A DNA stretch of 64,000 nucleotides from Chionoecetes opilio (lineage: Eukaryota > Arthropoda > Malacostraca > Decapoda > Majidae): positions 78,501 to 142,500 of the forward strand of contig JACEEZ010001805.1 of assembly GCA_016584305.1 (NCBI GenBank), in the 5' to 3' direction. The notes under the pieces were generated by a model that was not told the DNA's origin, did no database searches, and saw only the letters and a list, made by a program, of their open reading frames with translations. Below, piece by piece: positions 10,160 through 20,243 of the stretch (its first letter is position 1; each line of letters begins with the position of its first letter). Position numbers and translations under genes: made by a program.

Positions 10160-10645
10160 GGGAGGCAGTGGTCGAGTGGTTAGCGTCTTGAAGTGATGAG
10201 CTCGCTGTCCTGAGTTCGAAACCTGGCGTTGGCAACTCTTTTGACCATCATGAATTAATGGCCGGAGGATTAAAACCTGGTAGTGGTGAGCACAAGGTCT
10301 CGAGTTCAAGTCCCGCCAGGAGCAACTGTTTCTTCCATTGTTGAGTGGCAGAAGATACCCATTTGCTATCCATCAACCTTAACCTCGACTGTGACTGCAA
10401 GTGTAGCGGAGGGCACCAGGGGGCAGCATGAGCCTTTACAAGTGTTACTATTGAAAAAATACAGCCTGCGCTACCACGGGCGAGGGCATCACAGCCCTCC
10501 AGAATGTGCAGGGCCAACCATCACAGCCCTCCAGAATGTGCAGGGCCAACCATCTGAGCCCTCAAGGAAAGAAGCTTAAAACCAAAGGAAGGAAGACAAT
10601 ACCCTTCATTCAGGCGCTTTAGGCTTCAACGTAAAGAAAAAAAAC
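10160..10645 (+). repeat. tRNA-derived SINE, bipartite-head type
   Basis: The head is ggaggcagtggtcgagtggt, with B boxes agttcgaaacctg and gttcaagtccc. The body includes accacgggcgagggcatcac and a duplicated 37-bp segment (cagccctccagaatgtgcag twice). The 3' end is caggcgctttaggc. Confidence 0.75.
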
Positions 10646-10749
10646 ATCACATATACAGTAAAACCCTTATAACTCGGCACGATAGGGGCTCTGGCCCTTG
10701 CCGAGTTATTCAATGTGCCGAGTTATTCAATGTCCTCCTCTGATTTGGG

Positions 10750-10794
<45 letters not shown>

Positions 10795-10812
10795 CTGTAA
10801 AAGCATAAAAAA

Positions 10813-10993
10813 CTACACCTTACCAATGAACGGGTAGAATGTGCTGGATTTGATATCAAACTCAGCACAAATAGCACACATGGACGCACCTGCATCCATC
10901 CTTGCCAGCACTTTCACCTTTTCCTGCAGGCTCAGGCTCTTCAATTTCATTCCCTTCCTGCTGGAGACACCCTTGCGTGATGGAGCTGACATC
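10813..10993 (-). pseudogene. Pogo/Tigger transposase N-terminal HTH, left arm of B copy 1
   Basis: From ATG the minus strand encodes about 60 residues: MSAPSRKGVSSRKGMKLKSL, then LSLQEKVKVLARMDAGAS and CAEFDIKSSTFYP. The pattern 'K.LSL.EK..VL...' followed by 'A..F.I..ST' is the DNA-binding helix-turn-helix found in pogo/Tigger transposases and CENP-B. The frame then leaves the domain after about 60 residues, and the DDE catalytic part is absent, so this could only bind DNA. The same segment occurs, inverted, in the other arm and in copies at 26292-27733, 37421-38128 and 44438-47446. Confidence 0.75.
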
Positions 10994-11414
10994 TTGATAT
11001 ACAGTACTGTATGATGTAATCCCAAAACACGTAAAATAGGTGGCAAATTAAGCAAAGATCGGGAACCAGTGCGTAGGCTGAGCCGTGTTTTTGTCGTCCA
11101 AGCACCGTCTTGGATTACGAAACCCAATCCAATAACACTTGCTGAAATGTGTGTTATACTACTCTGTGATATTGTTTGCAATGTTTTGCATTGATTATTA
11201 TTTCGGCTCCTACCAAGCTTGTTGTGTTTTTGAAGCAGAAACCAATCCTTTTTCAATTTCGACAAAAAACGGAATTCGTATCCAAGACGGTGCTTTGACG
11301 ACATAAACACGGCTCAGCAGCTGACAGCCTACACGCTGGTTCCCGACCTTTGCTTTACTTTGCCACCTATTTTACGTGTTTTGGGATTACATCATACAGT
11401 ACTGTATTTCAAGA

Positions 11415-11560
11415 TGTCAGCTCCATCACGCAAGGGTGTCTCCAGCAGGAAGGGAATGAAATTGAAGAGCCTGAGCTTGCAGGAAAAGATCAAAAGGACA
11501 AAAATACGACTTTATGCGACTGACGATATGCAGAGTGTAAGCGAAGAGATGCAGTTATAA
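11415..11560 (+). pseudogene. Inverted copy of the HTH segment, right arm of B copy 1
   Basis: The plus strand repeats MSAPSRKGVSSRKGMKLKSL and LSLQEK, then diverges (IKRTKIRLYATDD), so the recognition helix is lost in this arm. It is the mirror image of the left-arm copy and explains the palindromic structure. Confidence 0.7.
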
Positions 11561-11671
11561 CATCAATATGCCGAGATAAATTATTTTTTGCCAACTTTCT
11601 GTTTACATGTTCACAGAAGAGGTTGTGAGGGCATGATATGCCGAGTGAAAACCATGAGATGCAGTTTAGGT

Positions 11672-11983
11672 GAGGCGGTAGCAGAGTGGTTAGCGTCACC
11701 GAGTGGCGTTCTCGAAGACCCGAGTGAGACCCATAAATCCACTTGAAATCTTTTTGCACCGTCGAGTGGCCTAAGAACACCCACATGCCCTGTCCATTAA
11801 CTCTACCTTCGACTGTGAGTGCATGGGAGGACACGGGGCGGCATGAGCCTCTAATCACAGGCGTCACTATAACAATCCTGCCTGCGCCACCACGGGCGAG
11901 GGCCAACCATCACAGCCCTCGAGTGAGCCTCCAGGGCCTATCATTCCACCCCTGGAGCTCACTGCCTACATGTGCTATGGGCA

Positions 11984-12046
<63 letters not shown>

Positions 12047-12056
12047 TGTGGGTGTG

Positions 12057-12101
<45 letters not shown>
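11672..12101 (+). repeat. tRNA-derived SINE with (GT)n and A-rich tail, inside B copy 1
   Basis: The head gaggcggtagcagagtggtt lacks the B box through a deletion (cccgag|tgagaccc). The body includes ccaccacgggcgagggccaa. The tail is a (GT)n tract of about 70 bp followed by about 38 A. Confidence 0.75.
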
Positions 12102-12102
<1 letters not shown>

Positions 12103-12176
12103 ATACATTAGTCTTTGCCATGCCGAGTTATATCAAATTCCGAGTTATACAGTGCCGAGTTATAAGGGTTTTACTG

Positions 12177-12527
12177 TACATCTGTAATTTCATTTTAAAG
12201 AGTCAAGCATTTATGGATGCACATAAAGAAGGAAGGGGCTGTTTTGCACTAAGGTCAAGCTCCTTTAATGTTGAATTGTTTAATCTGAAGAAGAGGGAGT
12301 TATGGAGACTGCTAATTTTTTTTTTTACGGAGATGCAAAATTTACAAAATTCTGTCTTTCTTTTTTAGTTGTGAAATTTACAAGATTGTTAATATCTCAT
12401 CCTTTCAATGTAAAATTTACAGGAAAGTAAAGTCTTTGCTTTAGATGTAAGATTTACAAGATTTGCTAAATTCTTTTCAACATATGAGATTTTAGAGGAT
12501 TGTTAGATGTTACCCTTTTCCTTTTAG
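12177..12527. other. Intron sequence upstream of host exon 1
   Basis: Unique AT-rich sequence with no frame, ending in a strong polypyrimidine tract and acceptor. Confidence 0.5.
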
Positions 12528-12601
12528 ATGCAAGAAGCTGTGCGGGATGCTCTACAAAAGGTGAATGTGGAAGACACGATGGATCATTTCCCCGAGAGAG
12601 G
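12528..12601 (+). CDS. Host gene exon 1 of 3 in window (possible CENP-H-like protein)
   Basis: The exon follows a pyrimidine-rich acceptor (cccttttccttttag) and ends before a GTGAGC donor. Its 74 nt read as 24 codons plus two bases, beginning with ATG directly after the acceptor and giving a peptide that begins MQEAVRDALQKVNVEDTMDH. A second frame is also open here, but it would meet a stop in the next exon, so this frame is preferred. The ATG may be internal rather than the initiator, because it sits exactly at the splice border. The residues are polar and helix-prone, fitting the coiled-coil character of exon 2. The sequence is outside any recognisable repeat. The protein family is only tentatively recognised. 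Confidence 0.65.
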
Positions 12602-13439
12602 GTGAGCTGACTGCAAACTTGTCTGTCTGCCTGCTTGCTGCCTTCACTCACTATGGTGGCTTAGATTTCTATTTCTTGACTTTTTCTCTCATGTTACTTG
12701 CAGCGGTAAATGAAAGATGTATATTAAAGGCTGCTATTGGGCAGCAACAGTTTTTAACATGTAATAATGAAAGCATTCCTTATTTTCTAATATGAATTTA
12801 CATTAAATTTAGCTAGCAAATTTTATATCTGTAATTGAAGCCTATCCTACTTCTAACCATTCAGTTGAATTTGTCTTTGTGTCTCCTCAGTAATATTTCA
12901 AACACAACTACATAATCTCACCTTATATTTCCATACTTTTGACCCTCTCTGTGTCCTCCTAGACCATATCCCTTATTGTCTCAGTTATCTAAGAGAGCAG
13001 AGGCAGCCTGCTCTCTTGAGACAGCTCCTCTTACTACTTACACTAATCATACTTACTTAATCTAATCTTACACTCACACTACTGTACATACACTTTCTAC
13101 ACATACAGAGTGTATGTGTTAAATTAAAAATTTGTGGATCATGACGGAACTTAAAGTAGCCTCGGAGTCCCTGTCTGGGGATGGGACCACAAGTGTCCCC
13201 AGGTCGTACCAACCTAACAGTAAAGGCACGAGGTGTCTTGATACTTCCTCCAAATTTCTCTATATAAATTTCTGCAACATTTGTAATCTTAGAACTGACT
13301 TCCAATCTTAGAAACATCACATAACCTCTCTTCCTCTAAAACTCTTCTTTTCCTCACTGAAACCCAGGGACCTGTGGCTACTGACAGTAGTACTTTTTTT
13401 ATTCCCTGTCTATATTGTCATTTTCAAACCAAATCTTGC

Positions 13440-13801
13440 TGTCGTGTATATACGTACACCACGACTTCACTTGCTCTCGTACCCACAGCCTTGTAACTTC
13501 TGAATTTGCTTCTATCTGCCATTGACATCAGTTTCGTTTTTTCATTTATCTGTGCTGTGTATCTCACCTAACTCCTCAGACTGTAAAATTCTTCGACTTT
13601 TCAACTTCAAAAAAGGACATCTTAACACATTTTCCTTTTGCTGAAATCTCCATCTTGGGAATTTCAATGTTCACCACCAGCTTTAGCTATCATCCTCTTT
13701 CACTGACCAACCTGGTGATCAAGCCTACAGCTTTTCTATCCTCCAAGACCTAGAGCAGCTGGTGCAGCACCCTACCCGTATTCCTGACTGCCTTGGATAT
13801 A
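13440..13801 (+). pseudogene. Jockey-like LINE, endonuclease C-terminal part (piece 1)
   Basis: Translation across stops gives ILGNFNVHHQL, LSSSFTDQPGDQA and [19 protein letters not shown], matching the 'GDFNVHH' to 'LVQHPTRIPD' region of the apurinic-type endonuclease of jockey-like LINEs. A better preserved version is at 50348-50632 and ends with SDHNLIS. The element is interrupted here at a TA by MITE E and continues at 14472, 17240, 19021, 28399 and 34686. Sequence from about 12880 to 13440 may be its more decayed 5' part. Confidence 0.7.
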
Positions 13802-14470
13802 CAGTGGTACCTTGACTTACGAGTTTAATTCGTTCATTGATCGAGCTCGTAACTCAATTTGCTCATATATCAAATCAGTTTTCCTGATTGATATTAATTG
13901 AAATACCATTAATCCATTCCAGCCCCCAAAAAAACACCCCAATTTTTTGACGGTACCTATAGGACTGGACTGCACTCACCCTCCGCCATTTGCATTCACC
14001 AGTGCTTAAACTCTGTGTATCAGCTGTTGGAAACAGCTGTGGGTGGAACTGCCGCTAAACGTAGTGCACTCACCCTCCACCATTTGCATTCGCCAGTGTT
14101 TATACTCTGTGTATCAGCTGTTGGAAACAGCTGTGGGTGGAACTGCCGCTAAACGTACTGCACTCATCCTCCGCCATTTGCATTCGCCTGTGTGAGCACA
14201 ACACAACAGAGATGCTTCCACAGCGAGGTAACCACGTGAAGTGAACGAGTGAGACGCGGGATGCTGGGCGGATGTTGTGGCGTTCGTTGTGCCAACTAGC
14301 GGCGGCGTATCTGAAGCTCGCTCGTAACAAAAAAAAAAATCGTTCGTAACTCCTACGGATTTTCGATACTCGGATTTTGGCTCGCAACTCAAAGCAAAAA
14401 ATTGACCGAGCGACTGCTCGTAACTCTGAAAACTCGTAAGTTGGGGCACTCGTAAGTCAAGGTACCACTG
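13802..14470. mobile_element. Family E Tigger-type MITE
   Basis: The ends are CAGTGGTACCTTGACTTACG and CGTAAGTCAAGGTACCACTG, an inverted repeat of about 20 bp flanked by TA. The inner region repeats ACTCGTAA-type words. A 95-bp segment (with cagctgttggaaacagctgt) is tandemly duplicated at about 13969-14157. No coding capacity is left. It interrupts the jockey-like LINE. Confidence 0.85.
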
Positions 14471-14471
14471 T

Positions 14472-14636
14472 AGTACTTCCAAAATTCAAGACCTTTTCAA
14501 AAAAAATAAAAACCTTCAACTTATTCTGTTAAATTCTTCTCACCGTTGAGCTCCTCTGATTACAATCTTATTTCCGTAACTTGCCACCTCGCGACCCATC
14601 TAAGCAGAAGTGCTTCTGGCATTTCACCTCAGCTAA
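14472..14636 (+). pseudogene. Jockey-like LINE (piece 2)
   Basis: This continues the endonuclease region with 'CTCCTCTGATTACAATCTTA' (S-D-Y-N-L), equivalent to the SDHNLIS motif at 50600. It ends exactly at the insertion of element N. Confidence 0.7.
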
Positions 14637-15088
14637 TAGTACAGGAGCATTAGCTAAAAGGTGGAAATAAATAGTAGAAAGCTGATTTTTTCAGGAGAGC
14701 TCCAAAATATTGTATATATGGCCCTTATGCAAAGTTCTGCAAATTCAACCTCGTGGCATTTTCATAATTCAAAATGGCCGCCATCACAATTAACGATAAA
14801 ATGAAAAGTACTATGATCATCCATCCAAGTTCGTAGTAATAAGATTTTTGTGTGTACATCTATGTTTTAGAGTGTGCTGAATACAAAGGAGCCATAAAAA
14901 ATATTTTGAGTTGAAATAATTAGCATAAATTCAATAAGGTGAAGAAAAATATTTTTTTTTATTTTTTTTATTTTAATAATACCACAACTATGTTATGTAC
15001 GTTACATTTATAATAGCCAAACTATGTTATATTGTACAAAACACCAATTAGAAACCACAAATAACCCAACCATATGTTGAAGGAATGT

Positions 15089-15969
15089 CTAATCAGTGGT
15101 ATCCCCTTCGCCTTGCACATCAAGAACATGCGAATTTTTACAATTGTACCCACTGCAACCAGTGCACATTATGGTACACTCCATCCGTGCCTTGTAACAA
15201 CGACATGACTTTCCACACCCTACCTTGCAGCCGCAAGATACCATTTTCAGTACCTTCTCCGGAGCAACAGGCCTATCGGTATAGATTGGAACAAGTATCC
15301 CCTCTCTGTACTCCCACCCCCACTCATTTGGTGGTAGCTCATTTCCCTGCCATTGCTGAACAGCATGGTATGTTCTATAGCTATGGAACTTGGTAGCTGC
15401 TGAAGTTGGAGGGATTGATTCCAACTTGAAACCAGATGAGGATAAGGACGCTCTACGTGTAGATCGGAAGTACATAACATAGCGATGCTTGTCCAGTGAA
15501 TTTGACGGGACAGCTCCATACAGCTGTAGTAGAAACAACTCTCCTATGCGTGCTATCTCATCCTGACTGCTGTCAGACTGAGAGAAAACACTCAAACAGT
15601 CCGAATTGTCATCACTATCGAACAGCTGAAGGGCCCTTTTTTTCCCTTGATTGTATATGGAAGACACAGTATCACATCCAGTGATTGCATGTACAAACAT
15701 CAGGTTAATATTGGAGACACAAATGATCGAGGTCGACACGCAGACATTATGCCGTGTGCAAGTGCTGTACGGCGGCGTTCACAGCCGACACTCTTGTCAG
15801 ATTTTGATTTGATTATACCACTCAGTAGTCGTTTCAAAGAGTCAGGCACCATTTTATCACTGCCTTGCAATTGTGTCATTGTCGGGTATTCAGAGTTAAC
15901 ATATGCTACAGACTTTACATCATCTTGTATGATTGCAGCTGCCATATATATGATTGAATCTTTTGTCAT
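15089..15969 (-). pseudogene. Orphan family protein, middle and C-terminal part with cysteine cluster (element N)
   Basis: The frame 15969-15700 has MVPDSLKRLLSGIIKSK and MSACRPRSFVSPIL. The frame 15739-15089 has FVHAITGCDTVSSIYNQGKK, then PPTSAATKFHSYRTYHAVQQ, and ends in a cysteine cluster (C-G-C-x3-C-G-x-S-C-R-C, then C-x3-C-x2-C). From memory, full-length relatives have a PIN/FEN1-like region with 'EADTR' and 'DTDV' motifs between 'RPRSF' and 'ITGCDT'. That region is deleted here: the two motifs lie about 20 codons apart. The catalytic core is therefore gone, and the copy is non-autonomous. Function is unknown. Confidence 0.6.
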
Positions 15970-16013
15970 GTTACTGGACTCATAATTACTTCTAAGGATG
16001 TGGTTACTTTCAT

Positions 16014-16850
16014 CTAAGAAAGTATAGTATATATGGTCTGTTTTCCAATATCACAAGTCCGAACAATGTCCTGCCCAAAACATTCCTCCAATTTCTGTCC
16101 TAGCCTTTTGGGGTTGTAGCCCTCTTCTCCATCTAAATAGTCGTCCATCAAAGTCATAAGTTCTGCAAGTGAATATTGACATTCATCATTGTCGCGTATA
16201 AATTGGCACAACTTCTGGAATGCCGCGTGTTTTGTGGCATTGACAGGTCGGCCCCGTTGATATCCATCACGGGTATTCTCGCTTGGAAATTGTTTGCCAG
16301 CATAGAAGAGAACCTGACAGTCATGGTGGTACTTGACTTCAGCTGCAATAAAATCTAACTCATTGGATATGCGAAGTCTAACAGCATCTCCCCACTCATC
16401 ATGGCGATCGCCAGCTTTCTCAATTACGCTTTGAAGGGTGGCTTTTGTCATAGCATCATGTGCCCGTACCCGACGGTTGCGGGGTATCTTTGTTTCTACA
16501 TTGTAGTCTATTACAGTCTTTGCACAATAGAGACAATCTTCTTTTATATTGAAAACTCGAGTTCTTGAACGTAATTTTGAAGATGATGTGCCCCAATCAG
16601 AGGCCAATGGCTCTTCTTCCCTTTTCCTTTTGTAAGACGTAATACTGCATGGTCGAATGTATTCGCGACGACATTTACCATGGACTGGGACTGGCAATTG
16701 TGACCTCTTCCTCTCAAATACAGACTGCAAACCATCTTCTCTTTCAATGCTGGCTCGTAGGAGTCCCTCAAGGCCCTTATCATGGACCTCTGCACGATCT
16801 GATGTGATCTGCTTACCGCATGTGGGAATACTGCAAAACTCGGCCATCAT
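16014..16850 (-). pseudogene. Orphan family protein, N-terminal part (element N)
   Basis: A 278-codon open frame starting MMAEFCSIPTCGKQITSD. The first 70 residues hold C-x4-C spaced cysteines, then a conserved 'H.KCRREY' stretch (residues about 57-63). A second set follows: EDCLYCAKTV, and later ELDFIAAEVKYHHDCQVLFY, giving Cys/His pairs that may bind zinc. The C-terminal part (YSLAELMTLMDDYLDGEEGY) is acidic. It stops at 16014, where the family normally continues for several hundred residues with a nuclease-like core. The initiator ATG lies near the right inverted repeat, consistent with transcription from that end. Confidence 0.6.
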
Positions 16851-17239
16851 GACAGCACCTGAAAAACGAGAAAATTATTATTATATTTATTATTATTATT
16901 ATTATAATATACTATTAATTATAATTTATGCTAATTATCACTCACTATTATTATAATATACTAGTAATTACACTTTATGCTAATTATTTTAACTCAAAAT
17001 GAACATGGCATGGGTCCACTGTAATAAGTTGCCAGTTATGCCGATTTTGGTATTTTAACCATTTATCGCAAATTGTTATAGCGGCCATCTTCAATAATGA
17101 AAATGCCACCAGGTTGAATTTGCAGAACTTTGCACAGTGGACATGCTTATGGTTTTCTGGAGCTCCCCTGAAAAAATCTGCTTTTTACTATTTTTTTCTA
17201 GGTTTTCGTTAAATTTGTACTAATGCTCCTGTACTATAA

Positions 17240-18610
17240 GTGGGAGGACCAAAGACAGTACTACTCTGATTGTCCATGGAATGATTATTTCTTCCGTGTC
17301 AGAGACCCATCTCTTTGGGCAGAGGGCATAAGTGAGGTCACTGTCTCTGGCATGGAGGCATGCATTTTACACACTTTCTCTAATCCTAAAGCCCGTGAAC
17401 CTTTGCTTAACTCAGCTTGTTCTTGTGCTGTCTAAGATAGAGAGGTAGCTCACGGATGGTATGATAGCTATCCATCCCTGAATCTCATACCCTTTATATT
17501 TCTGCCTATAATCATGCTAAATCTATTCTTCAACTTGCCACAAACTCCTTCTCTAATGGAAAATATCAAAAGTTTTCTAGTTCCAACTCATCTCGTGATT
17601 TCTGGCACATTGCCTGAATCATCTCAAACAATTTATCTCCTTAATTTTTTCTCTTATGCTTCACCCAGAGGGCTCAACAGCAGTCACATCGATTTCTAAA
17701 CCTGAACCCTTTGCTCATAATTCCACTCTAGATAATGCAGGGCTAGTTTTTCCTTATCATTCACCCTCTAACTATATTATACCTTATATTAAGGCTTCAT
17801 AACGTTTCCTATGCCCTCTCTGGCCTTGATCCTCAGAAGGCGTATGGTCCTGATAGAGTCCCTCCTGTTGTTCTCAAAAACTATTCTTCTGTGTTTGCAC
17901 CCAAACTTGTCAAACTTTTCTGTTTGTCTATCTACATCTACCTTTCCTTCATGCTAGAAGATTGCTCACATTTAACTTGTTCCTAAGAAAAGTGACCGCT
18001 CAATTCCTTTAAACTACCGTTGAATAGCTTTAATTTCCTGCCTTTTTAAAGCTTTAATATCTAGCCTTAATAAGACTCTTGAATATCTGTCTGCCTGCAA
18101 TCTTCTATCTGATCGTCAGTACGGTTTCCGTATGAGCGATTACCAACAATTTTCCAGCTTTACTGACTTAATCTTAGTCATCCTATTTTAGGGGTTCTAG
18201 TAAAACTTTTGCTGTTGCCCTTGACATATGAAAAGCTTTTGATAGAGTTGAAAACAAATCTTCGCTTTCCAAACTATCCCCTTCCGGTTTTTATCCTTCT
18301 TTCTGCTCCTTCATCTTAAGTTTTCTTTTAACTGCTCTATTGCAGCTATTGTAGAAGGTCATTGTTCTTCTCCTAAGTCTATCAATAGTAGGTAGTGTTC
18401 CTCAGGGTTCTGTCCTATCATTCACTCTCTCTATTATTCATTAATGATTTTTTTAAGTCTTAACTCAATGCCCTATCCACTCTTATGCTGATGACTCTAC
18501 CCTGCATTTTTCAATGTTGTTCACTAGACATCCAACACAACAGGAATTACATGATTCATGAATACAGAGTGCCTGACTTCTGATCTCGCTATAATTTCTG
18601 AATGGGGTAA
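17240..18610 (+). pseudogene. Jockey-like LINE, linker and reverse transcriptase (piece 3)
   Basis: The first part has a clean frame (17223-17435) with DYFFRVRDPSLWAEGISEVT and PLLNSACSCAV. Further on, decayed frames show LDPQKAYGPDRVPPVVLKNY, then LSDRQYGFRM-like and GSVLSF-like pieces. These are the fingers and palm signposts 'KAYGPDGVP', 'RQYGFR' and 'GVPQGSVL' of jockey-type reverse transcriptase. Many stops and frameshifts mark it as old. It ends at a LINE insertion with a 7-bp duplication. Confidence 0.75.
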
Positions 18611-18617
18611 AGCAAAC

Positions 18618-19020
18618 GTTGTTGTTGTTGTTGTTGTTCCTCAGGCTGCCTGGCCGATGCTTCTAAGATAGGGCATGGCCTGGACCGGGTTTTTCCACAG
18701 GGCCTTTATGGAGTTTATGTTATGTTGTTGGCGTGTGTGATTATATGCAGTGCAGTCTTCCATAATATGTGGACTATAGGATAGTGTAGGATGCTGTGTT
18801 GCATCCCGGACAGGCATCCTCAATGGACCCATCCAGTCTCTTCTAATAGCTCAGAAGAGCCGGGTGGCGTCCACACTGCAGCCTGGCCAGGTGGACTCTG
18901 TCCTCATGGGGAAGGGAGGACTCGGAAGGGTGGAAGTTTGGGGGCCGTGTAATTAGCTGAGTGTTGCCCTTGAGTGATTGGATGGAGCGATGGGTGATTT
19001 GGGTATGGATATACCTCTGG
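18618..19020 (-). pseudogene. 3' end of a CAA-tailed LINE inserted in the jockey-like LINE
   Basis: On the - strand it runs through LARLQCGRHPALLSY (frame 19025-18843) and then SIEDACPGCNTA-like and LEDCTAYNHTRQQHNINSI (frame 18832-18641) before a (CAA)n tail, seen as (GTT)n at the left. The 'LARL..G.H' plus Cys/His region is the usual C-terminus of I/Jockey-superfamily elements with an RNase H. The 7-bp word AGCAAAC flanks both sides (18611-18617 and 19021-19027) as target duplication. Confidence 0.75.
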
Positions 19021-19203
19021 AGCAAACCTTGTTTTCGAGTTCAATGCCTCAAAAACCCAAAATCTTCACCTATCTACTCGTCACAACCTACCAAACAACT
19101 ATCCCCTATTCTTCAATGACATGCAACTGTCTCCTTCTTCAACAATGAACATGCTTGCACTATCTTTTACAAAAAATCTCAAATGTTTATTTCATATCTC
19201 ATC
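19021..19203 (+). pseudogene. Jockey-like LINE (piece 4)
   Basis: The frame reads N-L-V-F-E-F-N-A-S-K, then HLSTRHNLPNNYPLFFNDMQ and SPSSTMNMLALSF. It matches the RT connection region and carries on at 28399, beyond the BEL/Pao element. Confidence 0.75.
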
Positions 19204-20036
19204 TGTGGAAATTATCCATAAACCACCCTCTCATAATTGGTAGAGTGGTGGTTTTGTTCCCCCCCCCCCTTGTGAGTGAAGTATTTTCCGCTTGTGATAG
19301 GGGTGTATAGGGATGGATGTATATATATAATTATAATGGTAATGGGTAATAATTAAGGTAATTTAAGTAAATGATTAGTACTGGGATAGGATAAATTAAT
19401 ATTCCCAGTGGTTAATAAGCATTGCATTTAAATAATTAGCACCTTAATTTGGAGCGCGGTCATTGGCTGCCGCCCATTAGATACTAGCCACTAAGATTTC
19501 TGGACGTGGCTATAGGTAGGGTGGCCGCTAGCCGCTGCCCATCAGAGAATCAGTACACTCCGAGCCCTTGAAAGGATAACATCTAATTGTTAATAGATGT
19601 GCTAGACTAAAAGGACAGTACACTCCACACCTCCATCGAGTTAATATCTCCTCTCTTATTAATATGAAGAGATGTTGTACATACTTTAATTTGTACATAT
19701 AGTGATAAAACAATAGGACATGTGTTAAGAATCAACACACTGATGATAGCCGTGCGTCAGTAATTTGGTGTGAAAGCCCTTCTGACGCCGTAACGAAACA
19801 CTCGCTTCCAGCCCACCGCCTCTGTCATACACGGGCGGCCTCGATCCCGGCGACCACTGCGGATCACAAGACCATTGCAGTATTGATCCAAACCTACAGC
19901 AGTAATTCAACCCACTATCCACCGATAAGTATCCTAGTTAGTTGATTAGCTGGGATGATGTGTCGGGTGATAGCCATGGGTTTGATTGAATAGGTAAAAA
20001 CTTTCAAATTAAACATGTTTGTTTTATAAATCACCA
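19204..20036 (+). repeat. 5' LTR of the BEL/Pao element
   Basis: About 833 bp beginning TGTGGAAATTATCCATAAAC. It is nearly identical to the 3' LTR once two insertions are removed from the latter, which points to a relatively recent insertion. It holds a run of C near 19259 and an AT-rich region. The 3' border is set by comparison with 28340-28393 and is accurate to a few bases. Confidence 0.85.
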
Positions 20037-20040
20037 AAAT

Positions 20041-20058
20041 TGGTGCCCCTAGTAGAGG
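20041..20058 (+). other. Putative primer-binding site
   Basis: TGGTGCCCCTAGTAGAGG starts a few bases after the 5' LTR, where a host tRNA 3' end would prime minus-strand synthesis. The tRNA species was not identified. Confidence 0.6.
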
Positions 20059-20243
20059 AATATTGATGATCATGTGATTCAAAGTGGTCGTTAATTATGA
20101 GGTATAATTATGAGCCTACCACAACCGCTGGTTATGAGGCTGGAGGCGGGGTGCTTCGAAGCATCAAGAATGACTCAGCTGTTCAACTACCATATGCCAT
20201 CACCCTGTGGTAGTAGATAGCATCAGAGGTTACGTACTAGTTA

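Larger units (their letters stand above)
10656..12176. mobile_element. Family B palindromic Tigger element, copy 1
   Basis: The ends are CAGTAAAACCCTTATAACTC and GAGTTATAAGGGTTTTACTG, flanked by TA. Each arm repeats the word ACTCGGCA or TGCCGAG. The two arms are long inverted copies of each other, and each carries the first part of the transposase (CENP-B-type helix-turn-helix) in opposite orientation around a centre near 11160-11300. The right arm carries a SINE (11672-12101). No DDE domain is present. Confidence 0.8.
14637..17236 (-). mobile_element. Element N: DNA transposon carrying an orphan protein family
   Basis: A 2600-bp element with long imperfect inverted ends (about 170-180 bp; the outermost is TAGTACAGGAGCATTAG on both sides) flanked by TAA. 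Removing it and one TAA restores the jockey-like LINE reading 'gctaagtgggaggacc', matching 'gctaactgggaggacc' in the independent LINE copy at 50697. The minus strand encodes an N-terminal Cys/His domain protein and a C-terminal cysteine-cluster protein, joined over an internal deletion. I know this protein type as a widespread uncharacterised family; I cannot assign it to a named transposase superfamily. Confidence 0.8.

Noticed and set aside
12565..12795. 76-codon plus frame overlapping exon 1
   Set aside because: It is out of frame with exons 2 and 3 and reads through a good donor into intron.
15085..15396. Plus-strand frame of 103 codons
   Set aside because: It is the complement of the cysteine-cluster part of the element N protein.
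19528..19922. Minus-strand frames repeated at 27883-28277
   Set aside because: They are identical because they lie in the two LTRs; no coding role is indicated.
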